Assembly: GCA_003569365.1 (NCBI GenBank)
Contig: BGOS01000016.1
Location: 1-64,000, forward strand
Direction: 5' to 3'
Source of the DNA: Anaerolineaceae bacterium
GTDB lineage: Bacteria; Chloroflexota; Anaerolineae; Anaerolineales; UBA11657
DNA: 64,000 nucleotides
The stretch's first letter is position 1. Every line of letters starts with the position of its first letter. The notes under the pieces are model-generated. The model was not told the origin of the DNA. It saw only the letters and a list, made by a program, of their open reading frames with translations, and searched no databases. Shown piece by piece: positions 27,681 through 36,827 of this stretch. A program made the translations under genes and the position numbers.

Positions 27681-29822
27681 GTGCTCCAAGTATTTTTTGA
27701 CGGGACTGGCAAGCTGCACGTGGAAGATGTGCCGGCGCCAGTTTGCAGCAGCGGGCGGGTGCTGGTGCAGGTGCACAGCAGTGTCATCTCAGCTGGTACA
27801 GAGGCCGCATCACTTGCCGGTGGCGGCAGCCTGCTGCGCCAGGCGCTGCGCCGCCCAGACCTGGTGCAGCGCACGCTGAAGTACGCCGCGCAGCAAGGCG
27901 TTGCGGCCGCGGTCGCATTGGTGCAGGGTGCATCCGAGAATTGGTTTCCCACCGGATATAGTGCGGCCGGCACGATCGTGGAAGTCGGCGCGGGCATCAC
28001 TGGATTAGCGATTGGCGATCGCGTGGCATGTGCTGGCGCCGGGTTTGCCAACCATGCTGAATTCATTTCGGTGCCGCAGAACCTGTGCGTGAAAATTGCT
28101 GCGCAGGTTTCGTTTCAACAAGCTGCTTTTACAACGCTGGGCGCTGTGGCGCTGCACGCTGTGCGGCGGGCGGAACCCACGCTTGGCGAGACGATAGTAG
28201 TTGTTGGCAGTGGCCTGATTGGATTGCTGGCTGCCCAGCTGCTGCGCAACAATGGCTGCCGGGTCATCTGCACAGATCTGGCGCCAGAACGCCTGGCGCT
28301 GGCGAGCTCTTTCGGCGCGACTGCCCTGCAGGCAGCTGACGGCGATCTGGTGCGCCGGGTGCACGCATTAACTGACGGCTTGGGCGCTGATGCCGTGATG
28401 CTGTGTGCCGGCAGCAAGTCCTCGCAGTTGGTTAACCAGGCGTTCGAGATGTGCCGCGAACGCGGCAGAGTTGTGGTGGTTGGCGCAGTCGGGTTGGATC
28501 TGGAACGCAACGCCATGTATCGCAAAGAGATTGATTTGCGCATCTCACGAAGCTATGGCCCGGGCCGCTACGACAGCGAGTATGAAGAGCAGGGCGCCAC
28601 GTACCCGGTGGGGTACGTGCGCTGGACTGAGACCCGCAATTTGCAAATGATTGTTGACCTGCTGGCGGCGGGCACGCTTGATGTGCAGCCGCTTGTAAGT
28701 GCAGAGTATGCTGTAAGTGATGCGGCGGTTGCGTACGGACGCATTACAAGTGGCGATGCAGCTGCGGTTGGTGTGCTGCTCTCGTATCCGCAAAGTGATC
28801 CGTTGCGCGCTCCGCTGCGCGTGTGGCAGCCTGATGTAGTGCCGCAGTTGCGCCCGGGCCAGGTGGGGCTGGTATTGGTTGGCAGCGGCCAGTTTGCACG
28901 CCTGATGCACATTCCCAACCTGAAGGCGTTGCAAAGCGAAGTTATTGTGCGTGGTGTTGTGAGCGCTACTGGCGGCAGTGCACGCCAAGCAGCGCAAGCA
29001 CTGCGCGCCGGCAGCGCCACGACGGATTTTGCGGCGGCGCTTGCATTGCCCGGGGTGGATGCGGTGCTGATTGCCACGCGCCACAATTTGCATGCAGCCC
29101 AATGCATTCAAGCGCTGCGCGCAGGTAAGCATGTCTTTGTGGAAAAGCCGCTGGGACTTGACACTAGCGAGTGCCGGGCCGTGCTGATGGAAGCGGAGTC
29201 TGCGGCTTTGCTTTGTGCTGTGGGCTTCAACCGGCGCTTTAGCGTGCTGGCGATTGCACTTAAGGAATCACTGGACAAGACCGTTGGCCCCAAGCAGCTT
29301 TCGTACCGCGTGAACGCAGGGGCGCTGCCCGCTGATCATTGGCTGTTGAACCCGGCCATCGGCGGCGGCCGGCTGGTGGGCGAGGGCTGCCACTTTTTTG
29401 ACTTGCTGTGCTGGCTGTGCGGCTCTGAACCGGAATCAGTAGCAGCGCAATCCGTGGGTGCCACTGCGGATGATGTGGCTTGTACGCTCAAGTTCTTGGA
29501 TGGCTCAGTTGCCACGTTTGTGTACTCTGCGCTTGGGGATGCGCGCGCCGGCAAGGAGCGCATTGAAGTGATGGCAGGCGGTGGCTTGGCAATTTTGGAG
29601 GACTTCAAGTCATTGGTGGTTTCCGGGATGCCGGGCCGCTCGCGGCGCCTCAGGGTTGCAGACAAAGGGCACCGTGCGCTGCTGCGCCACTTCCTCGATG
29701 CAGTGCGCGGGCGGGAGCCATTGCGGGTATCGGCGCGCGACGGCTTGCGCGCAGCGCTGTGCGCAGCCGCAGCGCAGCGCGCGCTTGCAAGCCGCGCCAC
29801 GGAGAATATCGAAGCCGCCTGA
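27681..29822 (+). CDS. Bi-domain oxidoreductase: zinc-type alcohol dehydrogenase-like plus Gfo/Idh/MocA domain
   Basis: Protein of 713 residues that fuses two NAD(P)-dependent folds. The first half (about 1-370) is MDR-like: ISAGTEAASLAGG, GYSAAGTIVEVGAGI, GDRVACAGAGFANHAEF, then a nucleotide fold VVVGSGLIGLLAAQLLRNNG. The second half (about 385-713) is Gfo/Idh/MocA-like: GLVLVGSGQFARLMHIPNL, DAVLIATRHNLHAAQCIQALRAGKHVFVEKPLG with the conserved EKP, and CHFFDLLCWL. Such fusions are typical of polysaccharide loci near heparinase II/III genes; the chemistry is unproven, perhaps epimerisation or oxidation of a sugar. Start is GTG at 27681. A TAATTT nine bases before it could be a -10 box, giving a nearly leaderless message. 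Confidence 0.85.
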   Translation: MLQVFFDGTGKLHVEDVPAPVCSSGRVLVQVHSSVISAGTEAASLAGGGSLLRQALRRPDLVQRTLKYAAQQGVAAAVALVQGASENWFPTGYSAAGTIVEVGAGITGLAIGDRVACAGAGFANHAEFISVPQNLCVKIAAQVSFQQAAFTTLGAVALHAVRRAEPTLGETIVVVGSGLIGLLAAQLLRNNGCRVICTDLAPERLALASSFGATALQAADGDLVRRVHALTDGLGADAVMLCAGSKSSQLVNQAFEMCRERGRVVVVGAVGLDLERNAMYRKEIDLRISRSYGPGRYDSEYEEQGATYPVGYVRWTETRNLQMIVDLLAAGTLDVQPLVSAEYAVSDAAVAYGRITSGDAAAVGVLLSYPQSDPLRAPLRVWQPDVVPQLRPGQVGLVLVGSGQFARLMHIPNLKALQSEVIVRGVVSATGGSARQAAQALRAGSATTDFAAALALPGVDAVLIATRHNLHAAQCIQALRAGKHVFVEKPLGLDTSECRAVLMEAESAALLCAVGFNRRFSVLAIALKESLDKTVGPKQLSYRVNAGALPADHWLLNPAIGGGRLVGEGCHFFDLLCWLCGSEPESVAAQSVGATADDVACTLKFLDGSVATFVYSALGDARAGKERIEVMAGGGLAILEDFKSLVVSGMPGRSRRLRVADKGHRALLRHFLDAVRGREPLRVSARDGLRAALCAAAAQRALASRATENIEAA

Positions 29823-29857
29823 GCGCTGCAACCGCATAATTCCAGTGCAAACGCACA

Positions 29858-29866
29858 TGGTAGACT
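29858..29866 (+). promoter_or_regulatory. Possible extended -10 promoter before the gene at 29886
   Basis: TGG-TAGACT resembles an extended -10 element in the 63-base gap after the bi-domain oxidoreductase; no -35 is evident. Weak call. Confidence 0.25.
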
Positions 29867-29885
29867 CGGCTTTCAGGCAGCGCGG

Positions 29886-31076
29886 GTGATCACTGGGCAC
29901 AACATCGTTATTCTCTCCACGCAGGACTGGGACGCACTGCCCACTAGAAAACACCATTGGGCGCGCCGCTTTGCGCGGCAGGGTAATCAGGTTTTGTACA
30001 TCGAACAACAAATGCACTGGCTGGGCTGGCTGGTGGACCTGCGCCGCCAGCTGGGGCGTGCCGTGCGCTGGACGGCTGGGCCGCGCCAGGTTGAAGAGCG
30101 CCTGTGGGTGTACACCCTGCCCATTGTGCTTCCTTTTTTTCAAATGATAGGGTTTATCAACTGGCTCAATAACCGCTTGCTGCTGCCGTTATTGCTTGGC
30201 GTGATGCGGCGGCTTGGCTTTGACAATGTGTTGTTGTTTGCCTACACGCCCCACTGCGGCGGCCTGATCGGAAGGCTGCACGAACGCCTGAGCGTGTATG
30301 AATGTGTAGACGAGTTTGCGGCAGTGCGCGGGCTGGTATACGCGCCCACACTAGCGGCACTGGAGCGTGAAGTGCTGGCGGCTGCCGGCCTCACAATTGT
30401 GACGCACGCGCATTTGCTTGCGCGCCGGCAGGCGCTGGCGCAGCGCATCTGTGTTGTGCCCAACGGTGCGGATCTGGAGCACTTTGCCGCAGCCGGCGAA
30501 CCGGCCATGCCCGTGGCCGCTGCGGTGGCAGCGTTGCCACGGCCGGTGGTTGGATTTCATGGCTGGATTCAATATTGGGTGGATTTCGACTTGATTGCGC
30601 ACGCAGCGCGTTGCCATCCGGAATGGTCGTTTGCGCTGGTGGGGCCGGTGGAGCCGCTGGCGCGTGTGGATAAAGTGCGCGGTCTTTCCAACGTGCACTT
30701 CCTCGGGCGCCACAGTTATCAAGACATGCCAAGTGTGGTGGCTGGGTTTGATGTGTGCATCAACCCGTTCGTTTTGAACGAGCTGGCCGATGCGGTAAGC
30801 CCGATTAAGCTGTACGAGTATCTTGCGTCCGGCAAGCCGGTTGTTTCCGTGGACATGCCGGCTGCGCAGGAATTTTGCGAATTGATTCCGCTCACGCGCA
30901 CGCCGGCGCAGTTTGTGGCTGCGCTGGAGCAGCTGCTGGCTCCATCTGCCAAAGGCAGCAGCGCGGCACGGGCAGCCGCCCGCAAGCAGGCTGTGGCCGG
31001 CTATTCGTGGGCGGCACGCTTTGCACAAATGGAAGCGCAGGTGGAGCCGCTTTTGGCGGCGGGCCAACCCGCTTAA
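29886..31076 (+). CDS. Glycosyltransferase, GT-B fold (TuaH-like)
   Basis: Protein of 396 residues. The opening VILSTQDWDALPTRKHHWARRF and VLYIEQQMHWLGW resembles TuaH-type teichuronic-acid glycosyltransferases. The middle has CVDEFAAVRG and IVTHAHLLARRQAL. The donor half shows VVGFHGWIQYWVDFDLIAHAA, FALVGPVEPLARVDKV, NVHFLGRHSYQDMPSVVAGFDVCINPF and PIKLYEYLASGKPVVSVDMP, the last giving the E-containing donor site. Possibly membrane-associated through two hydrophobic stretches near residues 80-105. GTG start. It opens a subcluster with a GT2 and DUF2304 gene. Substrate unknown. Confidence 0.82.
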   Translation: MITGHNIVILSTQDWDALPTRKHHWARRFARQGNQVLYIEQQMHWLGWLVDLRRQLGRAVRWTAGPRQVEERLWVYTLPIVLPFFQMIGFINWLNNRLLLPLLLGVMRRLGFDNVLLFAYTPHCGGLIGRLHERLSVYECVDEFAAVRGLVYAPTLAALEREVLAAAGLTIVTHAHLLARRQALAQRICVVPNGADLEHFAAAGEPAMPVAAAVAALPRPVVGFHGWIQYWVDFDLIAHAARCHPEWSFALVGPVEPLARVDKVRGLSNVHFLGRHSYQDMPSVVAGFDVCINPFVLNELADAVSPIKLYEYLASGKPVVSVDMPAAQEFCELIPLTRTPAQFVAALEQLLAPSAKGSSAARAAARKQAVAGYSWAARFAQMEAQVEPLLAAGQPA

Positions 31077-31084
31077 CTTTTCTT

Positions 31085-31816
31085 ATGAGCATACTGCCGC
31101 CCAACCAGCGCCTGCTGGTGATTGTGCCTGCGTTCAACGAAGAGGCCAGCCTCGCACGCGTGATTGCTGAGCTGCGCGCTGCGCTGCCCGGCGTGCGCGT
31201 GGTGGTTATCAATGATGGCTCGCATGATGCGACGCAGCAAGTGGCGCACGACGCGGGTGCGCAAGTTATAAACCTGCCGTACAACCTGGGCATCGGCGCT
31301 GCTATGCAAACGGGATTCATTATTGCTGATGAAGAGGGCTTTGATTTTGCGGTACAGGTGGATGGCGATGGCCAGCATGATGCCCGCGAGATTGGCCGGC
31401 TGTTGCAGCCGCTGATTGATGGCACTGCGGATGTGGTGGTGGGCTCGCGTTACTTGGAGGGCCCGGGCTATGTTTCATCCACGATGCGCCGCACCGGTAT
31501 TCGAATATTGGCCGCGTGCATTACGGTGCTTACCGGGCAGCGCTGCACGGATGCCACCTCTGGTTTTCGCGCTGCCAACCGGCGCGCCATCAAGTTGTGT
31601 GCGCTTTACTATCCGCCGGATTATCCCGAGCCCGAGTCGCTGGTTGTGTTTCGCAAGCTCGGCATTCGCGCGCGGGAGGTGCCTGTGAGCATGCGCGCGC
31701 GCACGGGCGGCAAAAGCTCCATCACTGCAGCGCGCTCCGGTTACTACATGCTCAAGGTGCTGCTTGCAATTGGCGTAATGATGCTGCGGCGTGCGCCGCG
31801 GCTGCGGGAGGTGTGA
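31085..31816 (+). CDS. GT2 transferase, dolichyl/polyprenyl-phosphate sugar synthase-like
   Basis: Protein of 243 residues resembling DPM1-type enzymes that load a sugar from its nucleotide onto polyprenyl phosphate. Motifs: LLVIVPAFNEEASLARVI, VVVINDGSHDAT, LPYNLGIGAAMQTGF, VQVDGDGQHD with the DxD metal site, VVGSRYLEGP and DATSGFRAANRRA. The product would supply the GT39-like membrane enzymes of this locus. ATG at 31085 is preferred to an upstream frame that overlaps the previous gene. It is followed three bases later by a DUF2304 gene, a frequent pairing in bacteria. Confidence 0.88.
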   Translation: MSILPPNQRLLVIVPAFNEEASLARVIAELRAALPGVRVVVINDGSHDATQQVAHDAGAQVINLPYNLGIGAAMQTGFIIADEEGFDFAVQVDGDGQHDAREIGRLLQPLIDGTADVVVGSRYLEGPGYVSSTMRRTGIRILAACITVLTGQRCTDATSGFRAANRRAIKLCALYYPPDYPEPESLVVFRKLGIRAREVPVSMRARTGGKSSITAARSGYYMLKVLLAIGVMMLRRAPRLREV

Positions 31817-31819
31817 ATC

Positions 31820-32188
31820 ATGCTCGGTGATCGATTGACGGCATTTATTTTTTCGATGGCGCTGGCGCTGCTGCTGCTGGTGTTGGAGCTGGTGCGGCGG
31901 CGGCTGCTGGCTGAGCGCTACTCGCTGCTCTGGCTGGCCATGGCGCTGGCTGTGCTATTGCTGGCCGCTGCGCGCCCAATGGTGGACCGGATGGCGGCAC
32001 TGGTTGGCATTTCCTATCCGCCCTCTGCGCTTTTTGTGGCAGGCTTTGGCGCTGTGCTGGTATTGATGCTTTACCTCTCGGCGGTGATCACAAAACTCAG
32101 CCGCCAAAACCGGATTGCAGCCCAGCGCATTGGCTTGCTTGATTCGCGGTTGCGCGAGCTGGAACGCCCGCGCACGCAGCAACCGTAG
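31820..32188 (+). CDS. DUF2304 family membrane protein
   Basis: Protein of 122 residues with three hydrophobic helices (about 8-25, 38-52, 70-92) and a C-terminal cytoplasmic amphipathic helix (KLSRQNRIAAQRIGLLDSRL). This matches DUF2304, small proteins encoded beside DPM1-like GT2 enzymes and thought to assist them or act as flippase-like partners; no direct function is established. Start ATG at 31820, three bases after the GT2 stop. Confidence 0.85.
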   Translation: MLGDRLTAFIFSMALALLLLVLELVRRRLLAERYSLLWLAMALAVLLLAAARPMVDRMAALVGISYPPSALFVAGFGAVLVLMLYLSAVITKLSRQNRIAAQRIGLLDSRLRELERPRTQQP

Positions 32189-32205
32189 GGTTGCCCGCCG
32201 GGCCC

Positions 32206-32224
32206 GCAAGCGCAGCGCGCTTGC
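32206..32224 (+). repeat. Perfect inverted repeat (hairpin) between DUF2304 and the next gene
   Basis: GCAAGCGC, loop AGC, GCGCTTGC. Eight-base stem, no following T-run, so not an ordinary terminator; possibly an mRNA stabiliser. Confidence 0.45.
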
Positions 32225-32260
32225 AGGCGCGGTGCGTTGCAGCCGGCGCGTAAATTATTT

Positions 32261-33547
32261 ATGCCCATTGGTGAAAGCCCGGCGATCCAGCGCACGCTGA
32301 GTGTGTGGTGGTTGATTGTGGCCGCAGTTGCGCTGCGGCTGGCGTGGGTGTTGTTGGCCAACCCCAACCCCAGTCTTGCCGGCGGGGATGGCCCTTTCTA
32401 TTTGCATCTCGGCAACCAGATTGCACGAGGCAATGGCATGCAGTTCAATGACGTGCCGATGGCGGTGGTCGGGCCGGTCTACCCCACATACATTGCGGGC
32501 CTACAGTTGCTGGTGGGCGAAGACCTTGTTCAAGAGACAGCGCGGGTGGGGCAGGCGCTGCTGAGTGCGGTGCTGGCATTGGTGCTCTACGCAATTGGCA
32601 GCCGGTTGCACAGCAGCGCTGCCGGCCTGTGGGCTGCGGGGCTGTTTGCGCTTGACCTGCGCTTCATTGTGGAAGCGGGCGCCATCTCCACCGAGACAGT
32701 GTTCAGCCTGATGCTGATGTTGACAGTGCTGGCGTACCTGCACGCGCATGGATGCGCCAAACCGGCATGGTGGCTGCTGGCCGGAATGCTGGCCGGGCTT
32801 ACAACGTTGACGCGGGCGGTGGCGCAGTTGCTGCCGTTCGTGCTGCTGGCTCACACCTGGCTGCAGCGCCGGCCGCGCGCTGCCGGCCGGAACCAACTGC
32901 TGTTGCTGGCGGGCTTTGCAATCGCGGTCGCACCGTGGGTTGCGCGCAATTGGCTGGTGTTTGGGTCGCCATCAATCGGCGAAGGCGGTGCTGCGCATTT
33001 TTGGCTGGGGGCCACCGGCAGCGGCATGTGGACGGGCAACGAGCAGATGATGACGGATGTGGAACGGTTGCGCATTGCGCCGGGGTCGGCGCAGTTTGCA
33101 TATCTTTCAGATGCGTTCAAAACTATATTCAGCAACCCGGCCCGGTACCTTGGGCTGCGCCTGCAGCGCATGCTGGGTGCGTACGCACAGCCGTTTGGCA
33201 CGGTGGCCGTGGGCGGCGTATTCGGGGACGCAAGCCTCAAGGCAGCTGCCGGTTCTTGGGGCACGGCGGTTGCCATGCTCGGTTATCCGGTGTTCTGGCT
33301 TAAGCTGTGGATGTATGTTTGGCACTTTGGCAGCGTGCTGCTGGCCGGGGCGTGTGTTGTGCGCTACCGGCGCACGCCAGCTGTTTGGCTGCTGCCACTG
33401 CTGGTGATTGGGTACGTGAGCGGACTGTATGCCATGCTTACAATTATTCCGCGCTACTTGTTCCCAATCATGCCGCTGTACGTGGTGTTGGCGGCAGTAT
33501 TTTTGGCGGCACCGCGCGCGGCAGCGGTGACGGGGACGGACAACTAA
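32261..33547 (+). CDS. GT39/PMT_2-like polytopic glycosyltransferase
   Basis: Protein of 428 residues with about nine hydrophobic segments. The first outer loop reads NPSLAGGDGPFYLHLGNQIA with an acidic DG and continues to PVYPTYIAGL, the pattern of GT39/PMT_2 proteins in which Asp is catalytic. VEAGAISTETVFSLMLML and GLTTLTRAVAQLLPFVLLAH are further family-like segments. It likely uses the polyprenyl-phosphate sugar made by the GT2 upstream. I prefer ATG at 32261 over TTG at 32237. The stop shares a base with the next start. Confidence 0.78.
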   Translation: MPIGESPAIQRTLSVWWLIVAAVALRLAWVLLANPNPSLAGGDGPFYLHLGNQIARGNGMQFNDVPMAVVGPVYPTYIAGLQLLVGEDLVQETARVGQALLSAVLALVLYAIGSRLHSSAAGLWAAGLFALDLRFIVEAGAISTETVFSLMLMLTVLAYLHAHGCAKPAWWLLAGMLAGLTTLTRAVAQLLPFVLLAHTWLQRRPRAAGRNQLLLLAGFAIAVAPWVARNWLVFGSPSIGEGGAAHFWLGATGSGMWTGNEQMMTDVERLRIAPGSAQFAYLSDAFKTIFSNPARYLGLRLQRMLGAYAQPFGTVAVGGVFGDASLKAAAGSWGTAVAMLGYPVFWLKLWMYVWHFGSVLLAGACVVRYRRTPAVWLLPLLVIGYVSGLYAMLTIIPRYLFPIMPLYVVLAAVFLAAPRAAAVTGTDN

Positions 33548-34683
33548 TGCGGATCTTGCACGTTGCCAAGGTAACCGGGATTGCAGGCGCCGAAAATCAC
33601 CTGCTGGTTTTGCTGCCGGCATTGCGTGCATTAGGCGTGGATGCGGAGATTGTGCTGCTGCAGGAACCCGGCCGGCCGGTTGCGCAGCTTGTGCGTGCCT
33701 TTCTTGCAGCGGGAGTGCCCACTTATGAGCTGGCGATCAACATGGATATTGACCCGTGGTTGGTGGGGCGTTTGGCGCGGCTTGTGCGCAGCCGTGAACC
33801 ACACGGAGTGCACACGCACGGTGTGCATGCGGATTTATACGGCCGGCTATCCCTGTCGGGGCAGGATCACGTACTGCTGCTGCAGTCGCGCCACAATGAT
33901 GATCGCTTCCGGCGTTTGTGGGTTATGCGTTTGCTAAACCAATGGCTGGCGCAGCGCTGCGCCCGCATAATTGCAATCTCTGATGCGGTGCGGGAGTTTG
34001 TGTGCAGCATTGAAGGTGTTCCGCAGCAAAAAATTCAGCGCATTTATTATGGATTGGATGCAGCGCCTGCGCCGCAAAATGTGGTGGACCTGCGCGCGGA
34101 ACTTGGCTGGACCGGCATGCCGCTGGTTGGTTTTGTGGGCCGGCTGACCGGCCAGAAAGGCGTGCCCGTGCTGCTAAATGCATTTGCAAAGGTGCTCAGC
34201 GCACTGCCAACTGCGCGCTTGTTGCTGATTGGGGATGGCCCGCAGCGCGCCAAGCTGGAGGCGCTGGCGCGAGAATTGCAAATTGAAGCGGCAGTGCACT
34301 TTGCGGGCTGGCGCGCAGACGCACGGGCGCAGCTGGCAACGCTAAACGTGCTCGCGATTCCATCACTCTGGGAAGGTTTTGGTTTGGTGACCTTGGAGGC
34401 GATGCAGGCGGGAGTTGCGGTGGTTGCCAGCCGCGTGAGTGCGCTGCCGGAAATTGTGCTGGATGGCGAGACGGGCCTGCTGGTGCCGGCAGCCAACGCC
34501 GCCAAGCTGGCTGCCGCCGTGTTGGCGCTGCTGCAGGATCCGCAGCGCGCAACGCAGCTGGGGAAGAACGGACGGTTGCGCGCTGCCCAATTATTTACCG
34601 TTGAACAAATGGCAGCCCAGCATGCGGCCCTTTATCAATCCCTCGCAGCGCCGGCCGCGGCTGTTGACCGTGCGGTTAGCTGA
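33547..34683 (+). CDS. GT4-family glycosyltransferase
   Basis: Retaining GT-B transferase of 378 residues. RILHVAKVTGIAGAENHLLVLL gives the N-terminal glycine-rich loop, VHTHGVHADLYGRL the acceptor side. The donor domain has PLVGFVGRLTGQKGVPVLLNAF, LLLIGDGPQRAKLEALA and NVLAIPSLWEGFGLVTLEAMQAGVAVVASRVSALPEIV with E-x7-E. All motifs look intact. ATG at 33547 overlaps the TAA of the previous gene by one base; a longer frame from 33307 only covers that gene. Substrate unknown. Confidence 0.9.
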   Translation: MRILHVAKVTGIAGAENHLLVLLPALRALGVDAEIVLLQEPGRPVAQLVRAFLAAGVPTYELAINMDIDPWLVGRLARLVRSREPHGVHTHGVHADLYGRLSLSGQDHVLLLQSRHNDDRFRRLWVMRLLNQWLAQRCARIIAISDAVREFVCSIEGVPQQKIQRIYYGLDAAPAPQNVVDLRAELGWTGMPLVGFVGRLTGQKGVPVLLNAFAKVLSALPTARLLLIGDGPQRAKLEALARELQIEAAVHFAGWRADARAQLATLNVLAIPSLWEGFGLVTLEAMQAGVAVVASRVSALPEIVLDGETGLLVPAANAAKLAAAVLALLQDPQRATQLGKNGRLRAAQLFTVEQMAAQHAALYQSLAAPAAAVDRAVS

Positions 34684-34728
34684 TAATGGCGTGCAGCACA
34701 AGGTTGCCGGATCAAAAGGAGTAGGCGT

Positions 34729-35669
34729 GTGACAAGATATTTGGTGACTGGAGGAGCCGGCTTCATTGGCTCTAATATTGTGGAGGAGTTGGTGCGGCGC
34801 GGCGCCACGGTGCGCGTGGCGGATAATTTTTCGACCGGCCGCATCGAGAATTTGAGCGGGCTTGTAGACCGCGTGGAGTTGTTGACGGGCGACTTGGCGG
34901 AGCTGGATTTTGCGCGGCATGCCATGCGCGATGTTGACTTTGTGATGCACTTGCCGCAATTCCGAGCGTGCCGCGATCGGTTGCTGATCCGCTTGCGAAC
35001 AACCGCGCCGGCGTGGTTGCCACGCTTAACGTGCTGGTGGCTGCGCGCGATGCCGGCGTGAAGCGCATGACGTTCGCATCGTCATCTTCCATTTACGGCG
35101 AGGCGCAGGATGCCAACGCCAAGAGCGAGGCGATGCTGCCGGCCCCGCTTTCGCCATATGGTGTGAGCAAGCTGGCTGCGGAGCAGTACTGTATGTCGTT
35201 CCACGCAGTCTATGGCTTTGAAGCTGTGGCACTGCGCTACTTCAATGTTTTCGGGCCGCACCAAAATCCGGACTCGGAATATGCGGCGGTCATTCCGCGG
35301 TTTGTGATGTGTGCGCTGGAGCGCAAAGCTGCCACTGTGTTTGGCGACGGCGAGCAAACGCGGGACTTTACTTTTGTTGGCAATATTGTGGCTGCCAATT
35401 TGCATGCGCTCACGCATCCGGCTGCACCGGGGCAAATATTTAATATTGCGATGGGGACGCCGCACACACTTAATGAAGTGCTGCAAATGCTGCGTGAGAT
35501 CACCGGCAATCATGTGGCGGCGCAGCATACTGCCGGCCGTGTGGGTGACATCCGCCATTCATGTGCGGATGTGGAGAAGGCGCGCCAAGTGCTGCAGTTC
35601 ACGCCGTCCATCAGTTTTCGGGAGGGCTTGGAAAAAGCGACTGCGTGGTACCGGGCGCAGGCTGCCTAG
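34729..35669 (+). pseudogene. NAD-dependent sugar epimerase/dehydratase (SDR, GalE-like), frameshifted near 34953
   Basis: Extended short-chain dehydrogenase acting on a nucleotide sugar. The first frame reads TRYLVTGGAGFIGSNIVEELV (Rossmann GxxGxxG), VADNFSTGRIENL and DVDFVMHL, then nonsense to 35061. The next frame supplies AAIPSVPRSVADPLANNRAG, TFASSSSIYGE, SPYGVSKLAAEQYC (catalytic YxxxK) and RYFNVFGPHQNP. Changing CTTGCC to CTTGGCC at 34950-34955 joins the halves as MHLAAIPSVPRS, the exact family consensus, giving about 313 residues. A strong AAAGGAG ribosome-binding site (34715-34721) sits seven bases before the GTG. A 4-epimerase role is most likely; which sugar is unknown. Confidence 0.88.
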
Positions 35670-35675
35670 CCTGCC

Positions 35676-36827
35676 ATGCGGCGCGTCAAAATTCTGCGGG
35701 TAATTGCGCGCCTTAATATTGGCGGGCCGGCGGTGCACGTTATCAACTTGTGCGCCGGCTTGGACCCGCAGCGTTTTGAGACAACGCTGGTGTGTGGCGG
35801 CGTGGGCCAGCATGAAGGCGACATGGGATATCTGGCTGCCGCTGCGGGTGTGCACCCGGTGTTGATGCCTGCGCTGCAGCGCGCTATTGCACCACTGGCA
35901 GATCTGGCGGCGCTTTTGCAGTTATACAAGCTGATGCGGCGCATCCGGCCTGAGATTGTGGACACGCATACCTTTAAGGCTGGCGCGCTGGGGCGCGTGG
36001 CGGCTTGGCTGGCTGGAGTTCCCGTGCGCGTGCACACTTTTCATGGCCATGTGTTTCAAGGCTACGGCGGCTGGCTGCAATCAGCGCTGATTGCATGGCT
36101 TGAGCGCGGGCTGGGCCGGCTGACGACGCGCGTCTTTAGCGTGAGCCAGCTTGTGAATGATGACCTGCTGGCGCGGCGCATTGTTCCGGCATCCAAGCTG
36201 CGGGTGTTTCCGGTGGTGCTGGATCTGGCGCCATTTGCAAGCGCTGCGTTGCGTGGCGCTTTCCGCGCCGAGCTTGGCATCGCCGCGGGCGTTGCGCTGG
36301 TTGGCAACATCGGCCGGCTGGTTCCAATCAAGAATCAAGCGCTGTTTCTTCAGATAGCTGCATTGTTGGTGCAGCGCGGCTTTGGCGGAAAGTTCGTGTT
36401 GGTGGGCGATGGCGAGTTGCGCGCCGAGCTCGAGCAGCGGGCGCGAGTCCTGCAACTATCGGATCGGATATACTTTTGCGGCTGGCGACGCGATCTTGCC
36501 GGCGTCCTCGCGGATATAGACGTGATGGTTAATACATCGTTGAATGAAGGTACCCCGGTGGCGATTATCGAGGCGATGGCCGCCCGAGTGCCCGTAGTGG
36601 CTACCTCGGTCGGGGGCGTGCCGGACCTTGTGATCCACGGCAGCACTGGTTTCCTCGTGCCGGCAGAAAGCGCGGAGGCATGCGCCGATGCAGTTGAGGT
36701 GGCGCTGCGGACTGACCCCGTACTTTTGGATCGCGCACAGCGTTTCGCGCTTGAAACTTATGACTTGCAGCGCAGCTTGCAGCGCGCTGAAGCACTTTAC
36801 CTCGGGCTGCTGCCAAACGCACTATGA
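35676..36827 (+). CDS. GT4-family glycosyltransferase
   Basis: Retaining GT-B transferase of 383 residues. KILRVIARLNIGGPAVHVINLCAG is the N-terminal loop, ETTLVCGGVGQHEGDMG the following strand; VDTHTFKAGALGRVAAWLAGV and HTFHGHVFQGY belong to the acceptor side. The donor domain shows VALVGNIGRLVPIKNQALFLQI, FVLVGDGELRAELEQRA and IDVMVNTSLNEGTPVAIIEAMAARVPVVATSVGG with intact E-x7-E. It resembles glycosyltransferases that extend EPS repeat units. It starts six bases after the epimerase and overlaps the next gene by four. Confidence 0.9.
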   Translation: MRRVKILRVIARLNIGGPAVHVINLCAGLDPQRFETTLVCGGVGQHEGDMGYLAAAAGVHPVLMPALQRAIAPLADLAALLQLYKLMRRIRPEIVDTHTFKAGALGRVAAWLAGVPVRVHTFHGHVFQGYGGWLQSALIAWLERGLGRLTTRVFSVSQLVNDDLLARRIVPASKLRVFPVVLDLAPFASAALRGAFRAELGIAAGVALVGNIGRLVPIKNQALFLQIAALLVQRGFGGKFVLVGDGELRAELEQRARVLQLSDRIYFCGWRRDLAGVLADIDVMVNTSLNEGTPVAIIEAMAARVPVVATSVGGVPDLVIHGSTGFLVPAESAEACADAVEVALRTDPVLLDRAQRFALETYDLQRSLQRAEALYLGLLPNAL

